Shown: positions 43,449-55,016, counted from the first letter of the stretch. The stretch is 64,000 bases of DNA from Symbiodinium natans (GCA_905221605.1 CAJNDS010002590.1:360918-424917); one strand, 5' to 3'. Notes: generated by a model not told the origin, from the sequence alone. Program-made: numbers and translations.

Positions 43449-44167
43449 CTTGAGAAGAAGGAGTTAGGGTTTAGGGTTTAGGGTTTAGGGTTTAGGGTTT
43501 AGGGCTTATAGGGGCTTAAGGCGTAGAAGGGTCAGTAGGGGTCATAGGGTTCTTAAGGTTTAAAAGGCCTTAAGGCTTGAAGGGTTTAGGCTTTGTAGGG
43601 TTTAGGGTTTATCGAAGGGTGCACGTGGTTTAAGGTTCGCAGGGTTTAGGGTTTGTAGGGTTCAGGTTTTTGGTGTCTGTAGGGGTCTGTAGGGTGCACA
43701 GGGTTCCCAGGTGTATGGGGTGTACAGGGATTATAGGTTTTAGGGTCTATGGGGCTTTGGGGTTTAAGGCTGAGAGGGTTTAAGGTCTGTAGGGTTTCTA
43801 GGGCTTATAGGGATTCGGGTTTATCGGAGGGTGTAAAGGGTTTATAGAGTTAGGTTTATAGGGCCAGCGTGGCAAACCCCTACATCTTAGGGCTTAGGGA
43901 GTTCGCTTTAGGGTTTAGGGCCTGGGCTTAGGATCTGGGATTTAGCATTTAGGTTTTAGGATGTGGGGTTTAGAGTTTAGGTTTTAGGATTTGGAGTGCA
44001 GAGTTTAGGTCAATTTCAGGATTTGGGGCTTGGGGTTTAGGATTTGGGGTTTAGGGTTTAGGGCCTCTCCCATGTCAAGCCCTAAAGCCTAAACCCCGAA
44101 CCCAAACCCTAAACCCTAAAAATCTTAACAACCCTAAACCCTAAACCCTAAACCCTAAACCCTAAGC

Positions 44168-44242
44168 CAGCCAGCATCCGACATAGATTTTCAGGGGAGA
44201 GGGCTCAGGAGGTCTGGATGGCCAGGCCTCGAGCCCATGACC
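44168..44242 (-). CDS. Candidate exon containing the duplicated 36-mer
   Basis: Acceptor GGAGCCCGCAG, GHGLEAWPSRPPEPSPLKIY then VGCWL, GC donor CTG|GCTTAGGG. Its low-coordinate half matches 26710-26746 minus one base, which shifts the frame relative to that copy. Confidence 0.4.
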
Positions 44243-45016
44243 CTGCGGGCTCCAACCGGGATCCCGACATCGACCCTAAAACCTACGTGGAGTTTAGGGT
44301 TTAGGGTTTAGGGTTTATAGGGTTTATAGGGTTTATAGGGTTTAGGGTTTAGGGTTTAGGGTTTTGGGATTACGGTAGCCCCTTTTACTCCGGGACTCCG
44401 GGGCGTGAAATTCCCGATCTCGAACCCGGCCGAACCATGAACCCTACAAGCCTATGAGGGTTTAGGGTTTAGGGTTTAGAAGCGTTTAGGGACCAAACGT
44501 CCCCCATCTTCAATCCAAGAGATATTCAGCATGCCGCTTGGGCATACCCTTCAAGAAACTTAAGGGGTATGGTAAAATCCTTCCTTAGAGTCTCATTTAC
44601 AGGTTAAGGGGTATGGGTTTGGGGTATGTTGAGTTCTTCTTAGATTCAATAGCCTGAACACATAACCCTACAAGCCTATATGAGGGTTTAGGGCTATGTA
44701 TAACTGCAAACCCTACAAGCCCTAAATAGGAGATCGGAAAAGAGGGCTACTCATTTTTTCTGATTTATTTTATTGGCGGGGTGGCGGGGGGGGGGGGGTC
44801 GGGTATATTGGGGTACCCTCCCCCCCTTCTGGGCGGTAAATGCACAAATAGGCCAAAAGCCCTAGTTTTACCCTCAACCAAGCTAAGGGTACTTAGGTCC
44901 CCTAGTACGGGCCCCTAAATCGGGACCCATTAAATACCCTTATATACCCTACAAAACCCGTAAACCCTAAACCCTAAACCCTAAACCCGAAACCCTAAAC
45001 CCTAAACCTTACACAC

Positions 45017-45074
45017 AAGGCATGACAAAGCAACATTTACTAGGCATCCGGCGCTGCAGTTCTTGTAGCACGCC
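45017..45074 (-). CDS. Candidate exon
   Basis: Acceptor CGACCGTACAG, GVLQELQRRMPSKCCFVMP, donor T|GTGTGTAAGG. Confidence 0.55.
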
Positions 45075-45801
45075 CTGTACGGTCGAGTGTTGATGGTGCA
45101 AGGGTAGGGGTTCGGGGTTTGGGGTTTAGGGTTTAGGGTTTAGGGTTTAGGGTTTCGGGTTTAGGGTTTAGGGGTTCGGGGTTTAGGGTTTAGGGTTTCG
45201 GGTTTAGGGCTTTAGGCTGGGGCTTCGGGGTTCCAGAAGAGATGTGTGATTTGTCAAACACTACGGACCTCATGTGAAAGTGAGGCAGCCAAGAGTTGCA
45301 TTAAGCACGGAAAGCAAGAACTTGGGGTCTAGGGTTAGGGTTTAGGGTTTAGGGTTTAGGATTTAGGGTTTAGGGTTTAGGGCTTAGGGCTGAGGGCTTA
45401 GGGCTGAGGGCTTAAGGTGGAGGGTTCAGAATGTCAAATACGGAGGACGAGAGATTGTCAATGACTGGGCGAGCTTAGCAAGAATGGCAGTGCGTAGATT
45501 CTAGAGGTGCCCATGAAAACCCTAAACCCTAAACCCTGAACCCATGGAAGCCATCTGAAATGTTCCTAGACATGAGCCCCCTAAGCCCACCCAGGAAACA
45601 TAGAAAATCTCGGGCGGCCCTAATATGCACTGTCAGCTTAGTTGCTAAACCTTAAAACCCTAAACCTTGTACCTAAACCCTAATCCCCAAACGCTACACC
45701 CCTCAACCCCTAAACTCTAATCCCTACACCCCAACACTTGACTTAGAAAGCTTAAGGTTCCATGGGGGGGTTCGGGCTTCGAGGGGCAGAGAGCTGCAGA
45801 C

Positions 45802-45834
45802 GTAGGATTCGTCAACTTGCAGGGACCACCGGAC
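45802..45834 (-). CDS. Candidate small exon
   Basis: Acceptor GGGTTTCAG, VRWSLQVDESY, donor TAC|GTCTGC. Confidence 0.45.
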
Positions 45835-46039
45835 CTGAAACCCTAAACCCTAAACCCTAAACCCCAAACCACAGTTCAGGGTTTGTAGGGTAAGGGGTTC
45901 AGGGTTTGAAGGCTCAAGGGTAAACGCGACGCCCTAACCCGACTTGAAGGGCTTTCAAAGGGTGTAAGCGGTTAGTAGGAGTCTAGACTTCTTTCCAGTG
46001 CCTAAGTGGGCTCAGGAAGCTCTAGGATTTCGGGTTTAG

Positions 46040-46292
46040 GGTGTAGGAGGCAGGGTGTAGGGTGTAGGGTGTAGGGTGTAGGGTGTAGGGTGTAGGGTGT
46101 AGGGTGTAGGGTGTAGGGTGTAGGGTGTAGGGTGTAGGGTGTAGGGTGTAGGGTGTAGGGTGTAGGGTGTAGGGTGTCGGGTGTGGGGTGTGGGGTGTAG
46201 GGTGTAGGGTGTAGGGGTGTAGGGTGTAGGGTTAGGGGTGTAGGGTGTAGGGTGTAGGGTGTAGGGTGTAGGGTGCAGGGTGCAGGGTGCAG
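46040..46292. repeat. TGTAGGG variant array
   Basis: About 33 units of TGTAGGG, with a few TGTGGGG/TGTCGGG and three TGCAGGG at its right end, joined to a canonical TTTAGGG array. Confidence 0.95.
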
Positions 46293-46552
46293 GGTAGGGT
46301 TTAGGGTTTAGGGTTTAGGGTTTAGGGTTTAGGGTTTAGGGTTTAGGGTTTAGGGTTTAGGGTTTAGGGTTTAGGGTTTAGGGTTTAGGGTTTAGGGTTT
46401 AGGGTTTAGGGTTTAGGGTTTAGGGTTTAGGGTTTCGTGTTTAGGGTTTAGGGTTTAGGGTTTAGGGTTTAGGGTTTAGGGTTTAGGGTTTAGGGTTTAG
46501 GGTTTAGGGTTTAGGGTTTAGGGTTTAGGGTTTAGGGTTTAGGGTTTAGGGT
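46293..46552. repeat. Long TTTAGGG array
   Basis: About 37 heptamers with one TTTCGTG interruption near 46435. It ends 7 bp below the next exon-like island's low edge, on the reverse side from the usual order. Confidence 0.95.
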
Positions 46553-46558
46553 GTCAAC

Positions 46559-46640
46559 TTCTCAGGGCCCCCCCGCCCGGCAAAGTACTCTTCGTGATGG
46601 AAGCAATCGTTGCTGTTCCTGGGCCCCCATCCATGGACCC
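46559..46640 (-). CDS. Candidate exon
   Basis: Acceptor GGATCTAACAG, two carry-over bases, VHGWGPRNSNDCFHHEEYFA then GRGGPE, donor AA|GTTGACACC. The donor leads into a 260-bp array whose sense strand is CCCTAAA, so this intron starts with the complement of the usual unit. Confidence 0.6.
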
Positions 46641-46866
46641 CTGTTAGATCCCGAAGGGTTTAGGGTTTAGGGTTTAGAGTTTAGGGTTTAGAGTTTAGGG
46701 TTTAGGGCTAGTCCCTAACCGCTCAACCCCAATACAGAAACTCCGCACCCCCAAGCCCAGAAACTTGGACCTCTACTAAGCCCTAGCCCTAAACCCTAAA
46801 CCCTAAACCCTAAACCCTATGGACCATAGGTTCGACCACCAAAGCTGCACGAGAATTGTGGCCTAC

Positions 46867-46905
46867 CTTGAGCTGCCCATATGAGGGGTTGCAACCCAAT
46901 TGTAA
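46867..46905 (-). CDS. Candidate small exon
   Basis: Acceptor GATAGTTCCAG, LQLGCNPSYGQLK, donor AAG|GTAGGC. Confidence 0.5.
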
Positions 46906-47182
46906 CTGGAACTATCTAAATTAGGGTTTAGGGTTTAGGGTTGAGGGTTTAGGGTTTAAACCCTACGCCCGACACCCCAGACCCCAAATCCTGAACCCTA
47001 AATCCTAAATCCTAAGCCCTGAAACCTAAAATCCTTCACCCCAAATCCTACACCGTAAATCCTCAACGCAAAACCTATACCCTACAAGTAACCATAATAT
47101 GAAACCTGCGAGCCGCTGTTGCAGGCTGAGATTCGCATTCCCTACACTTGGGCCCACCAACACCTTCGCGCTTTAAGGTTAC

Positions 47183-47315
47183 GTATATCGACCCCTGATT
47201 GCACGGACGAACTTTGAGGTACGTGAAGGCACCACCATGCGCGAAAGCTTTGTATCTGGACGTTAAAGACAGGCGATGGGCGATCGAGCATGGCTGAAGA
47301 AACGCTGCCGCGCCA
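47183..47315 (-). CDS. Long internal exon, unknown protein
   Basis: Acceptor AGGAGTGTTCAG, one carry-over base, GAAAFLQPCSIAHRLSLTSR, YKAFAHGGAFTYLKVRPCNQ, GSIY, donor TAC|GTAACC. The frame also continues past the donor to position 47075. Balanced composition and normal codon use. Confidence 0.65.
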
Positions 47316-47525
47316 CTGAACACTCCTCCAGTCTCTACCCTAAAAACCCTAAACCCTAAACCCTAAACCCTAACCCTCGAGCCTAAAACCCTGAACCCTA
47401 AGAACCCTCCCTTATCCCTGAATCCCAAACCCGGAGCCTCAAGCTGGAACCCCTCAAAACCAAAATGGAAACTGTCGGAATTGGGCTCTGGAACCCCTGT
47501 GCCCTATACACTTGGGCTGGTACAC

Positions 47526-47571
47526 AGTGGCCCGCTTTGGTATCTCTGCAGGGGCCGGAGTCGTCGCAGAA
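47526..47571 (-). CDS. Candidate small exon
   Basis: Acceptor AAGCCGCTCAG, FCDDSGPCRDTKAGH, donor T|GTGTACC. Confidence 0.5.
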
Positions 47572-48021
47572 CTGAGCGGCTTGCGTCTACTCAAGGTTTG
47601 AGGTTGAGGGTTGCTGGTGGAGGGTTTTGGGTTGGGATGTTCCCCCCCTTTGCCAGAACCCCCCGCAAGGTGGATTCCTTTTCGCGAGGTTTTGGGGTCA
47701 AGCCTAAACCCTAAACCTTAAAGACCTGAATATTCAAGGGTTTATAACCCTAAACCCTACTAAACCCTAGTAATTAAGGGTTTATCACCCTAAACCCTAA
47801 ACCCTAAACCCTATGAGGTCTAGGGCTTCGACATCTAGATCGCTGGGGGCTTCCTTTCTACACCCCGAATCCGAAAAACCGAATCCCGCCTCCTACGCCA
47901 TATGCATCTAACCCTATCATCGGCATCTGTTCTTAAGGCTTTTGGGATTTGGGGTTAGGGCTTCAGGGTTTCAAGGCTTACTGCTGTCGGGTTTCGGTTT
48001 CGTGTTTGGTCCGGAGTGTCA

Positions 48022-48094
48022 GGCCCGAAAGGGGATCAGTTCCGCCCCCAGTCGGGTTGTAAGCAGCTCCGTGCCAATTTTGGTGCCAACTTCT
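48022..48094 (-). CDS. Candidate exon, possible terminal
   Basis: After CAGCTGAAG: one base then EVGTKIGTELLTTRLGAELI, PFRA, followed by TGA. It may end a gene or use an undetected donor. Confidence 0.45.
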
Positions 48095-48665
48095 CTTCAG
48101 CTGAGGGCAGCTGGTGCAAGCCCAAAGCTGGTAGACGTGGCCCTAAACCCTCAACCCTAAACCCGAAACCCTAAACCCGAAACTAACTAACCCCTAAACC
48201 CTAAACCCTAAACCCTAAACCCTAAACCCTGAACCCGGCCTCCCAGAGACAGCCGACCCGAAAACCCTTTGACGGTCTAGGGTCGATTCGTTTCAGGGCT
48301 TTGAGGTCTTCGGGCTTAGGATTCTACAGGCTTCGGGATCGACAGGAAGCCCTAAACCCTAAACCCTAAACCCTAAACCCTAAACCCTAAACCCTAAACC
48401 CAAAACCCTAAACCCTGCTTGCCTGCTAAACACTTTGGCATCTGCCCTTCCTTGAAACTCCTTTTGGGAGGACCCCTCTGGGCCCGTCCCGAGACCCCCC
48501 TTAAGGCCCCCTTGAAACCGTTCTCTGGGACCCTGCCTAGAACCTCCTAAGCCGCGTGGGCCCACGTGACCCTGGACGGAAGAAGTTTTCGGAGTAGGAA
48601 TCTATAAGTTGGGCCGGTGTTTTGCCACTTGAGACGGCATGCGGTGGGAGATAAAAGTGTCCGAC

Positions 48666-48745
48666 TGCCCTCCACCATTGGGGCATAGCTGCTCTTCGCA
48701 TTTCACAAGCTTTCGAAGCAGTCTGCATCCCAACCTTCACAGCTT
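48666..48745 (-). CDS. Candidate exon
   Basis: Acceptor CATGGCGCAG, two carry-over bases, AVKVGMQTASKACEMRRAAM, PQWWRA, donor GCA|GTCGGAC. The frame stays open further (VGHFYLPPHAVSSGK...), so the 3' border is uncertain. Confidence 0.55.
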
Positions 48746-49497
48746 CTGCGCCATGGCACAGCAAAACCCTAAACCCTAAACCCTCAGCCCTAAACCCTAA
48801 ACCCTAACCCTAAACCCTAAACCCTAAACTAACGAAAGCCCAAGGGACTCCCCAGACGCGCTGGCTGTGGGCGGGCGCCGAAGGGTCTGGAGCTGCTGGG
48901 TGCTGTAGGGAATCCCGGGCCTGCAGAGCGGCGTGGGTTTAGGGTTTAGGGTTTAGGGTTTAGGGTTTAGGGTTTAGGGTTTAGGGTTTAGGGTTTACTA
49001 GGGTTTAGGGGTCCCCTCAACCCCAAGCCTGCCGGGATTGAGGGTCTGGGTGTTCCCTAAATCCCTGGACCTTGTTAAATAAGCCTCTTTTCAAGGTTTA
49101 AGTTTTGAGCCCTTGAGGTGGGTTTCTTTTTGGCTTTTGATGGTTTTGGGCTTAGGGTTTAGGACTTTAGTGGTTATTGTTGTAGGGGTAAGGGTTTGGG
49201 ATTTGAGGGCGTAGGGTTTGGGATTTTCAAGGTGTTGTGGTTTAACATAGAGCTTTAGGGGTTGTAGGCTTCAGACTTTGGGCTCTTATATGTTGCGGGG
49301 TCCCCAGACCCCGCACATGTCGTTGTCTTTTCGTTCACTCATGCTCGTTCATTCACTGTGTTCACTCACCGAATTAGTCTCATAAGCTCGCGCATGAGTA
49401 CTAATCATGTAGTGCGTGAACGAATTGTTCGCACCCTAAACCCTAAACCCCAAACCCCAAACCCTAAACCCTAAACCCTAAACCCTCGAACCCTAGC

Positions 49498-49541
49498 CCG
49501 ACTTCATGAAGCCCTCAACCTCGCACAGCGCACCCCGCGTG
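49498..49541 (-). CDS. Candidate small exon
   Basis: Acceptor GGTTTGGGAG, one carry-over base, TRGALCEVEGFMKS, then a GC donor before TAG. Confidence 0.4.
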
Positions 49542-49943
49542 CTCCCAAACCCCAACCCTTAACCCTTAACCCTTAACCCTAAACCCTAAACCCTAAACCC
49601 TAACCCTAAACCCTAAACCCTAAACCCTAAACCCTAAACCCTAAACCCTAAACCCTAAACCCTAAACCCCAACCCTGAACACTAAACCCCAGACCCAAAA
49701 CCCTTAACCCTAGCACAAAAGTGCTAGTTAGTGCTTGGGGTTTAGGGGTTGGGGCTTGAGCCCTAAAACATAGACCCTAAACCTACAGCGCTTGTCCCAA
49801 GCAATCTTCATCACGAAGCCCTGCAACATCTAGACCCCAAGCCATATATGCTTCAAAACCTGAACACCCTAACCCGAAGCTCTAAACCTTAAACCCTAAA
49901 CCCTAAACGCTAAACCCTGAACCCTGAACCCTGAACCCTGAAC

Positions 49944-50034
49944 CCTATGCAAGCAGAAGGACGAATCCCCAAATGCTTGGCCACCGGCAGGCCGGCGACC
50001 GTATCTACAAACTCCATGCCGGTATCGTCATCAC
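49944..50034 (-). CDS. Candidate exon, 91 nt
   Basis: Acceptor AAACCCTAG directly from the telomeric array, two carry-over bases, DDDTGMEFVDTVAGLPVAKH, LGIRPSACI, donor GG|GTTCAGGG. A clear example of telomeric units supplying both splice sites. The + strand is also open. Confidence 0.55.
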
Positions 50035-50321
50035 CTAGGGTTTAGGGTTTAGGGTTTAGGGTTTAGGGTTTAGGGTTTAGGGGCGGGGGTGCTCCAGATT
50101 GGTGTCCTAAGTCTTAAGTGTGCTTGTTGAGAAACTTCACCTAGGTTTACCAGAATGGTGGGCACTATGTTGCTTGCTATGTAGCAGAGGAACTCAGTTT
50201 CTGCTGAGAGGGCAGAGAGTTGAGGCCCTAAACCCTAAACCCTAAACCCTAAACACTTAACCCTTAACCCTTAACCTTAGCCCTAAACTCTAAACCCTAA
50301 ACCTAAACCCCAAACCATTAC

Positions 50322-50366
50322 GCTTCGGGGGCGGAGGGGCTGAGGCTGGCATCATTAGGGCTCAGG
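50322..50366 (-). CDS. Candidate small exon
   Basis: Acceptor AATCCTGCAG, one carry-over base, LSPNDASLSPSAPE, donor GC|GTAATGG. Confidence 0.45.
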
Positions 50367-50408
50367 CTGCAGGATTCCTCATACCCCTAAACCCTAGTCA
50401 TCCTGAAC

Positions 50409-50457
50409 CAAAGCCATGTGCCAGCCACTTGGGAGTGATTGGGGAGGCTTGACGGCC
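50409..50457 (-). CDS. Candidate small exon
   Basis: Acceptor GTGAAGAGTCAG, GRQASPITPKWLAHGF, donor G|GTTCAGG. Confidence 0.45.
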
Positions 50458-50689
50458 CTGACTCTTCACAGAGGAATAGGTTTAGGGTTCGGGGGTTGGG
50501 GTTTGGGGTTCGGGGGTTGGGGTTTAGGGTTGATTCGGGAATTGTGATTTAGGATTTAAGGCTTGGGGCTTGTGATTTACTAGGATTTGCAGTTTTGGGT
50601 TTAGGGTTCCAGGCTGAGCCTTGACTTTCCAGCCCTAATCCCCAAACCCGAAACCCTGAAACCCTAAATATCTACACCCCAAACCCGAG

Positions 50690-51116
50690 CTTCCTGAGAT
50701 TTCAATCTTCTTGGACTCAGCGCAGAATTTGTCATGTGGATTGGCCCTTCTCAGCAAGTGATAACCAACATGAACACATATGTTCATAAACCTCAAAACC
50801 CTTGCAAGCCTCCAAAACCCTACGATAAGGAGGCCTACCCTTAGTCTTAATCCACCAGGCGCCATAGTCTTAATCCCCCGTGTGACCTCTCTCTCTCTCT
50901 CTCTCTCTTTATATATATATATATATATATGTGTATTAATGTGTATATATATATATGTATATATATATATGTATGTATACCTAGTATGGTCGCCTATGTA
51001 CCGAAGCAGCTCTACATTACACCTAAGGTCCCTTACAAGGGTCCCTCCTTTAGCCCCTGGACTTCCTGAGCACCCGTCTCGGCTGGACGCTCCACAGTCT
51101 CGATTGGTGACCTGCA
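50690..51116 (-). CDS. Two candidate exons around an AT-rich insert, uncertain
   Basis: 51055-51116 reads VQVTNRDCGASSRDGCSGSP after CTGGCGAAG; 50690-50752 reads RANPHDKFCAESKKIEISGS. Between them lie a GGGACCTTA-type foldback (51021-51058), TA/GTAT microsatellites and an AG run. Confidence 0.4.
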
Positions 51117-51587
51117 CCACTTCGCCAGATGGGTTTAGGGTTTGGGGTTTGGGGTTTCGGGTTTCGGGTTTAGGGTTTAGGGGTAAGGGGCCCTAATATA
51201 CAGCCCCCGAGTAGTAGGATTCCTTTGTAATAAGGACCCCAATAAGATACCCCGAATTTCGGAAACCGCCATTTAGGCTTTTGGGCTTAGGGTTCCAGCT
51301 AAACCCTAGGCCCTACACCCTACGCCTAACACCCTAAACCCTGACCCCCCTAAACTAGGCTGAGGTAGGGCTTGCAGGGATTAAGCAAGTTTGGCGCTTT
51401 CAACCAACTGAGAAAACCATTCCTCGACATGATCCACTTGAGCCAAATAAGGGGAATCTTGAAACCCTATAATATAACCTGAACCCTGAACCCCAAATCC
51501 CTTGCCAATTAGAGTCTGGGTAGGTTCCCTTGTTGAGGCACAACAAGATGCCCAAGGGCTTTAGCGGTTCAGGGGGGTTTGAGCCCT

Positions 51588-51650
51588 AAAGGCGAAAATT
51601 CTCAGCTCAACATCCGCCAAAGCCTCAGAGCCGTTACGTTCAATAAACCC
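51588..51650 (-). CDS. Candidate exon
   Basis: After GAGGGTGTAG: GFIERNGSEALADVELRIFA then F. A further open stretch (LDGQFSKVWSLLGCPKY...) lies at 51700-51800. Confidence 0.4.
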
Positions 51651-52306
51651 TACACCCTCAAAGCCATCCAACCCAGAAACCCTAAAAGTCAGCTGGTGAG
51701 TCTCCACATGATGGTCCCTTTCGGGATTACTATTATCGGGCGGCCCCGAATATTTAGGGCACCCCAAAAGGGACCAGACTTTAGAGAACTGACCATCTAG
51801 ACTCAAAGCCCTAAACCCGAACCAGCTTCAAACCACCCCTGAAGGGTCTAGGGTGTAGCGGTTTAGGGGTTTAGGGGTTTCGGTGTTTAGGGTCTAGGGG
51901 TGTAGGGGTTTAGGGTTTAGGGGTGTAGGGGTTTGGAGCCTTCACTTCGGAGGGTTGAGGGTTTAAGGTATAGGGTTTAGGGTTCAGGTTTTAGGGTTTA
52001 GGGTTTAGGGTTTAAGGTATAGGGTTTCGGGTTGAGGTTTTAGGGTTTAGAGGGTTTAAATGCCAACCCATATTGGCATCCCCGGACTTGGCAGCAATGG
52101 AAGTGCCCCGAAGACCGGCAAGACGACGTCCTACCCGTCCCCGCTTCTGGAGTTTCCCCAAACCCTAAACCCTAAACCCGAAACCCTAAACCCCAAACCC
52201 TAAACCCTAAACCTAACCCTAAACTCTAAACCCTAAACCCTAAACCTTATAAACTCTACGAGTTCAAAGCGCTGACGGCTCCCCCAACTTTTTTTTGTGG
52301 CCCGAC

Positions 52307-52346
52307 CTGTCTTGGGTGAATATTGAGATTTCCGTAGCTGCGCCCC
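52307..52346 (-). CDS. Candidate small exon with strong splice sites
   Basis: Acceptor TGTTTGTTTCAG, two carry-over bases, GAATEISIFTQD, donor AG|GTCGGG. Confidence 0.5.
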
Positions 52347-52491
52347 CTGAAACAAACATGAATAACAGACAGTTTCGTTTATGTATACATATATATATAT
52401 GGTCCCTTATGAACCCAAAGCAAGGACATAAAAAATGTCCGAAAACCCAGCATCGCAACTTAAGCCACATTGACAGCGAATGCTTTCCCTG

Positions 52492-52590
52492 AGGCTCCAT
52501 GTACCCATATAGTAGATACTTAGGCCTTAACGGGCTTCCTATAAGGGTACCTTAAGGCGTAAGTATCTACTATAAGGGTACATGGAGCCT
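52492..52590. mobile_element. Foldback element with ~40-bp TIR, family F
   Basis: aggctccatgtaccc.tatag tagatacttaggcctta is inverted as taaggcgtaagtatctacta taagggtacatggagcct. The loop is only ~20 bp, so it is an almost perfect hairpin. Confidence 0.75.
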
Positions 52591-52730
52591 TAGGGTTCTG
52601 AACCTCAGGAGGATCGGTCGCCGTCGCCTCGAGCATCAGACCCAAATCTCCGTCTCAGAGGTGGAGGGCTTAGCGCTGTTCCCGCCACCAGCGGCCCTCA
52701 ACGTCAGAGCGCAGCCCATCACCATCCTCC

Positions 52731-52850
52731 TAGGTACCCAAAGGGTCCTAAGTACCTATAGGGGAGACACTTGCCCAAACCATAAGAGTAATTGCCATTA
52801 TAGAAGCCCTACTTTGTGCTATGTAGGTACTTAGGACCCTTTGGGGTAGG
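52731..52850. mobile_element. Foldback element, family G
   Basis: taggtacccaaagggtccta and agtacctat at the left; atgtaggtacttaggaccctttgg at the right. ~24-bp TIR. Confidence 0.7.
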
Positions 52851-52986
52851 TGTTCCCAAAGTTTTTACGCGGAGTTTCCGAGATGGCGAGCTCATTTGTC
52901 GAACCGGTCTTGATGCGATTTCAGGTCTATTCCTAAACTAAGGTTGTATCTTCGGCCCCCAACCCTAAAACCCTCAGAGAAATGTT

Positions 52987-53100
52987 CTTGGCCGGCTGGC
53001 TTCTGAACCCGCCTAAAAGTTTAACGTTTAGGCTCCTGATTGTAGTTTCCACAACAACCCAAAAGATTAAAGTCCTAAGAGCCAGCCAGAAGAAAACAAA
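52987..53100. mobile_element. Foldback element, family H, copy 2
   Basis: cttggccggctggcttctga ... agagccagccagaagaaaac; same core (ggctcct.attgtagtt) as 33148-33259. Confidence 0.65.
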
Positions 53101-53191
53101 GTATTGGTAAACCCTAAACCCTAAACCCTAAACCCTAAACTCTAAACCCTAAACCCTAAACCCCTCAATCAATCATTGGGACCCCCAAAAC

Positions 53192-53255
53192 CCGACGCTG
53201 AACTCTAAGCCTGTGCCCATGCTGGAAGACTCGCCGGGCTTGTGGTAGGCGACAC
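53192..53255 (-). CDS. Candidate exon
   Basis: The pyrimidine-rich acceptor GCATTCTCTGGCTGCAG, two carry-over bases, VAYHKPGESSSMGTGLEFSV, donor GG|GTTTTGGG. Very high G/C at third positions. Confidence 0.6.
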
Positions 53256-53526
53256 CTGCAGCCAGAGAATGCGCTGTGTAGGAAGTTTGGGAAATTTGGG
53301 GAGGGGGGGGGAGCGGAGGGTTTAGGGTTTAGGTTGGGCTCGCATTCATAAACGTCTTATGTTTGCTGCTCACGGCGTTCATTGCGCTCATTTGGCTCGC
53401 TAATTCACCTCGTTCACAGGTTTATTCTTACAGGTGTTCTGTTCTTAGCCTGGATGTAATGCTGCTATTATGAACTGTGTCCCTTTCTTGCACACATCAT
53501 CGGTTAACACCTCATTTGTGGTTCAC

Positions 53527-53559
53527 CAAGGATAGCAGGCTTTTGAATCCCAAGAGCTC
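53527..53559 (-). CDS. Candidate small exon with strong splice sites
   Basis: Acceptor ATCCTTTTGCAG, ELLGFKSLLSL, donor TTG|GTGAAC. Confidence 0.55.
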
Positions 53560-53759
53560 CTGCAAAAGGATTCTGATGGCACCTCCATGTCGGCTCACTT
53601 TTTTGCGTTCACACAACTATATGACACTATTCGCCGGGTTTAGGGTTTCGGGGTTTGAGGTTTCAGTCTAAACCCTAAACCCTAAACCCTAAACCCTAAA
53701 CCCTAAACCCTAAACCCTAAACCCTAAACCCTAAACCCTAAACCCTAAGTTTAGGGGGC

Positions 53760-53811
53760 GTTCGTATCCCTTCAGGGTGGCCTGCGAGCACGGCAATGCC
53801 GAGGCTCAAGC
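53760..53811 (-). CDS. Candidate exon
   Basis: Acceptor CCAGCTGAG, two carry-over bases, LSLGIAVLAGHPEGIR, with a GC donor (AC|GCCCCC) or read-on into the array. Bounded by CCCTAAAx13 and TTTAGGGx11. Confidence 0.45.
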
Positions 53812-53954
53812 CTCAGCTGGCTTTGGGGTTTAGGGTTTAGGGTTTAGGGTTTAGGGTTTAGGGTTTAGGGTTTAGGGTTTAGGGTTTAGGGTTTAGGGCT
53901 TCGGGAAGTTTAGGGTTTAGGATTTGGGGACTTTTTGAGTTTCGGGTTAAGCGC

Positions 53955-54006
53955 TGGGTTTGGGTTTGGGTTTGGGTTTGGGTTTGGGTTTGGGTTTGGG
54001 TTTGGG
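53955..54006. repeat. TTTGGG hexamer array
   Basis: Eight copies of TTTGGG ending in a head-to-head joint (ttggggtaaaccctatg). Confidence 0.9.
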
Positions 54007-54863
54007 GTAAACCCTATGAAACCCTACAAACCCTAAAAGACCTACAACAACACACCCAAAAAACTACAAACAACCCAAACCTTATAAAAAACTACAAACA
54101 ACCCAAACCTTATAAACGCTAGACACCCTAAAAACCCTGCAGACCCTCGAAACCCCATAAACCCTATCAACCCTATACACCCTAAACTGCAAGGTTTCGG
54201 AATTTTGGGGGAGGGCTTAGGGTTTGGGGTTATAGGGTATATGGTTTAGGGTACGGGGGGTTAGGAGTTCAGGGGTTCGGGGCTCTCGGTCTTGGGATCC
54301 CTAAACCCTAAACCCTGAACCCTAAACCCTAAACCCTAAAGGGATTAAGGGCTTCAAGGGTTCAAGGTTTGGAGCCCCAATGGAGGGTTAAGTTGAGGGT
54401 ACGGGTTAGGGTTTATGGTTTTGGCTTTTGGGTTTTAGGGTACGGTAGTTACAGGGTTTGGGGGCTTAGGGTTCAGTATGCTTGTTTTCCTAAGTTCACA
54501 CGCACGCCGTGTTGCGGTTGCGTCGTGTCGGCTTCGTAAAGGGTGTACAGGGCTAGAAGTGTAAGCGCTTATGACTTCTTGGGCCCCGTGACTCGAATAT
54601 ACAGCTTCAAGCCAGGGATTCTTTAGGGTCTAGGGTTCAGGCTTTAGGGTTCCGGGTTTCGGGCTGAGGACTTAGGGTTCGCAATGCAAGGTCTGTGTTT
54701 GAGTCAGGGTTGAACTGAACCCAAACCCTACACAATAAACCCTAAAAACCTTAAACCGTCAAGTCCCTTAACACTTAAAAAGTAGCAAACCCCCGCAAAC
54801 TGCGAAAGCACGGCCGAACCCTAAAGCCCGGGCGATTTAGGGTTTAAGGTTAGGGAGTTTAGG

Positions 54864-55016
54864 CTTGGGATGTTCCCCCTTATACTAACAGTCCTTAATA
54901 GACATTATAGTACCCCTCTTCTAATCCCCATTAAGGACCTTTAGCACAATAGACATTAGAGTACCCCTCTTCTAATCCCCATTGAGGGCCTTAAGATTAA
55001 GGGGGAGCATGCCAAG
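54864..55016. mobile_element. Foldback element, family C, with internal duplication
   Basis: cttgggatgttcccccttat ... gggggagcatgccaag. Inside, the ~50-bp block tagacattatagtacccctcttctaatcccc is present twice in tandem. Confidence 0.7.

Noticed and set aside
52060-52150. P-loop (GxxxxGKT) in plus frame GSAPKTGKTT
   Set aside because: Spacing is five, not four, residues before GKT, and the island reads plausibly in several frames.
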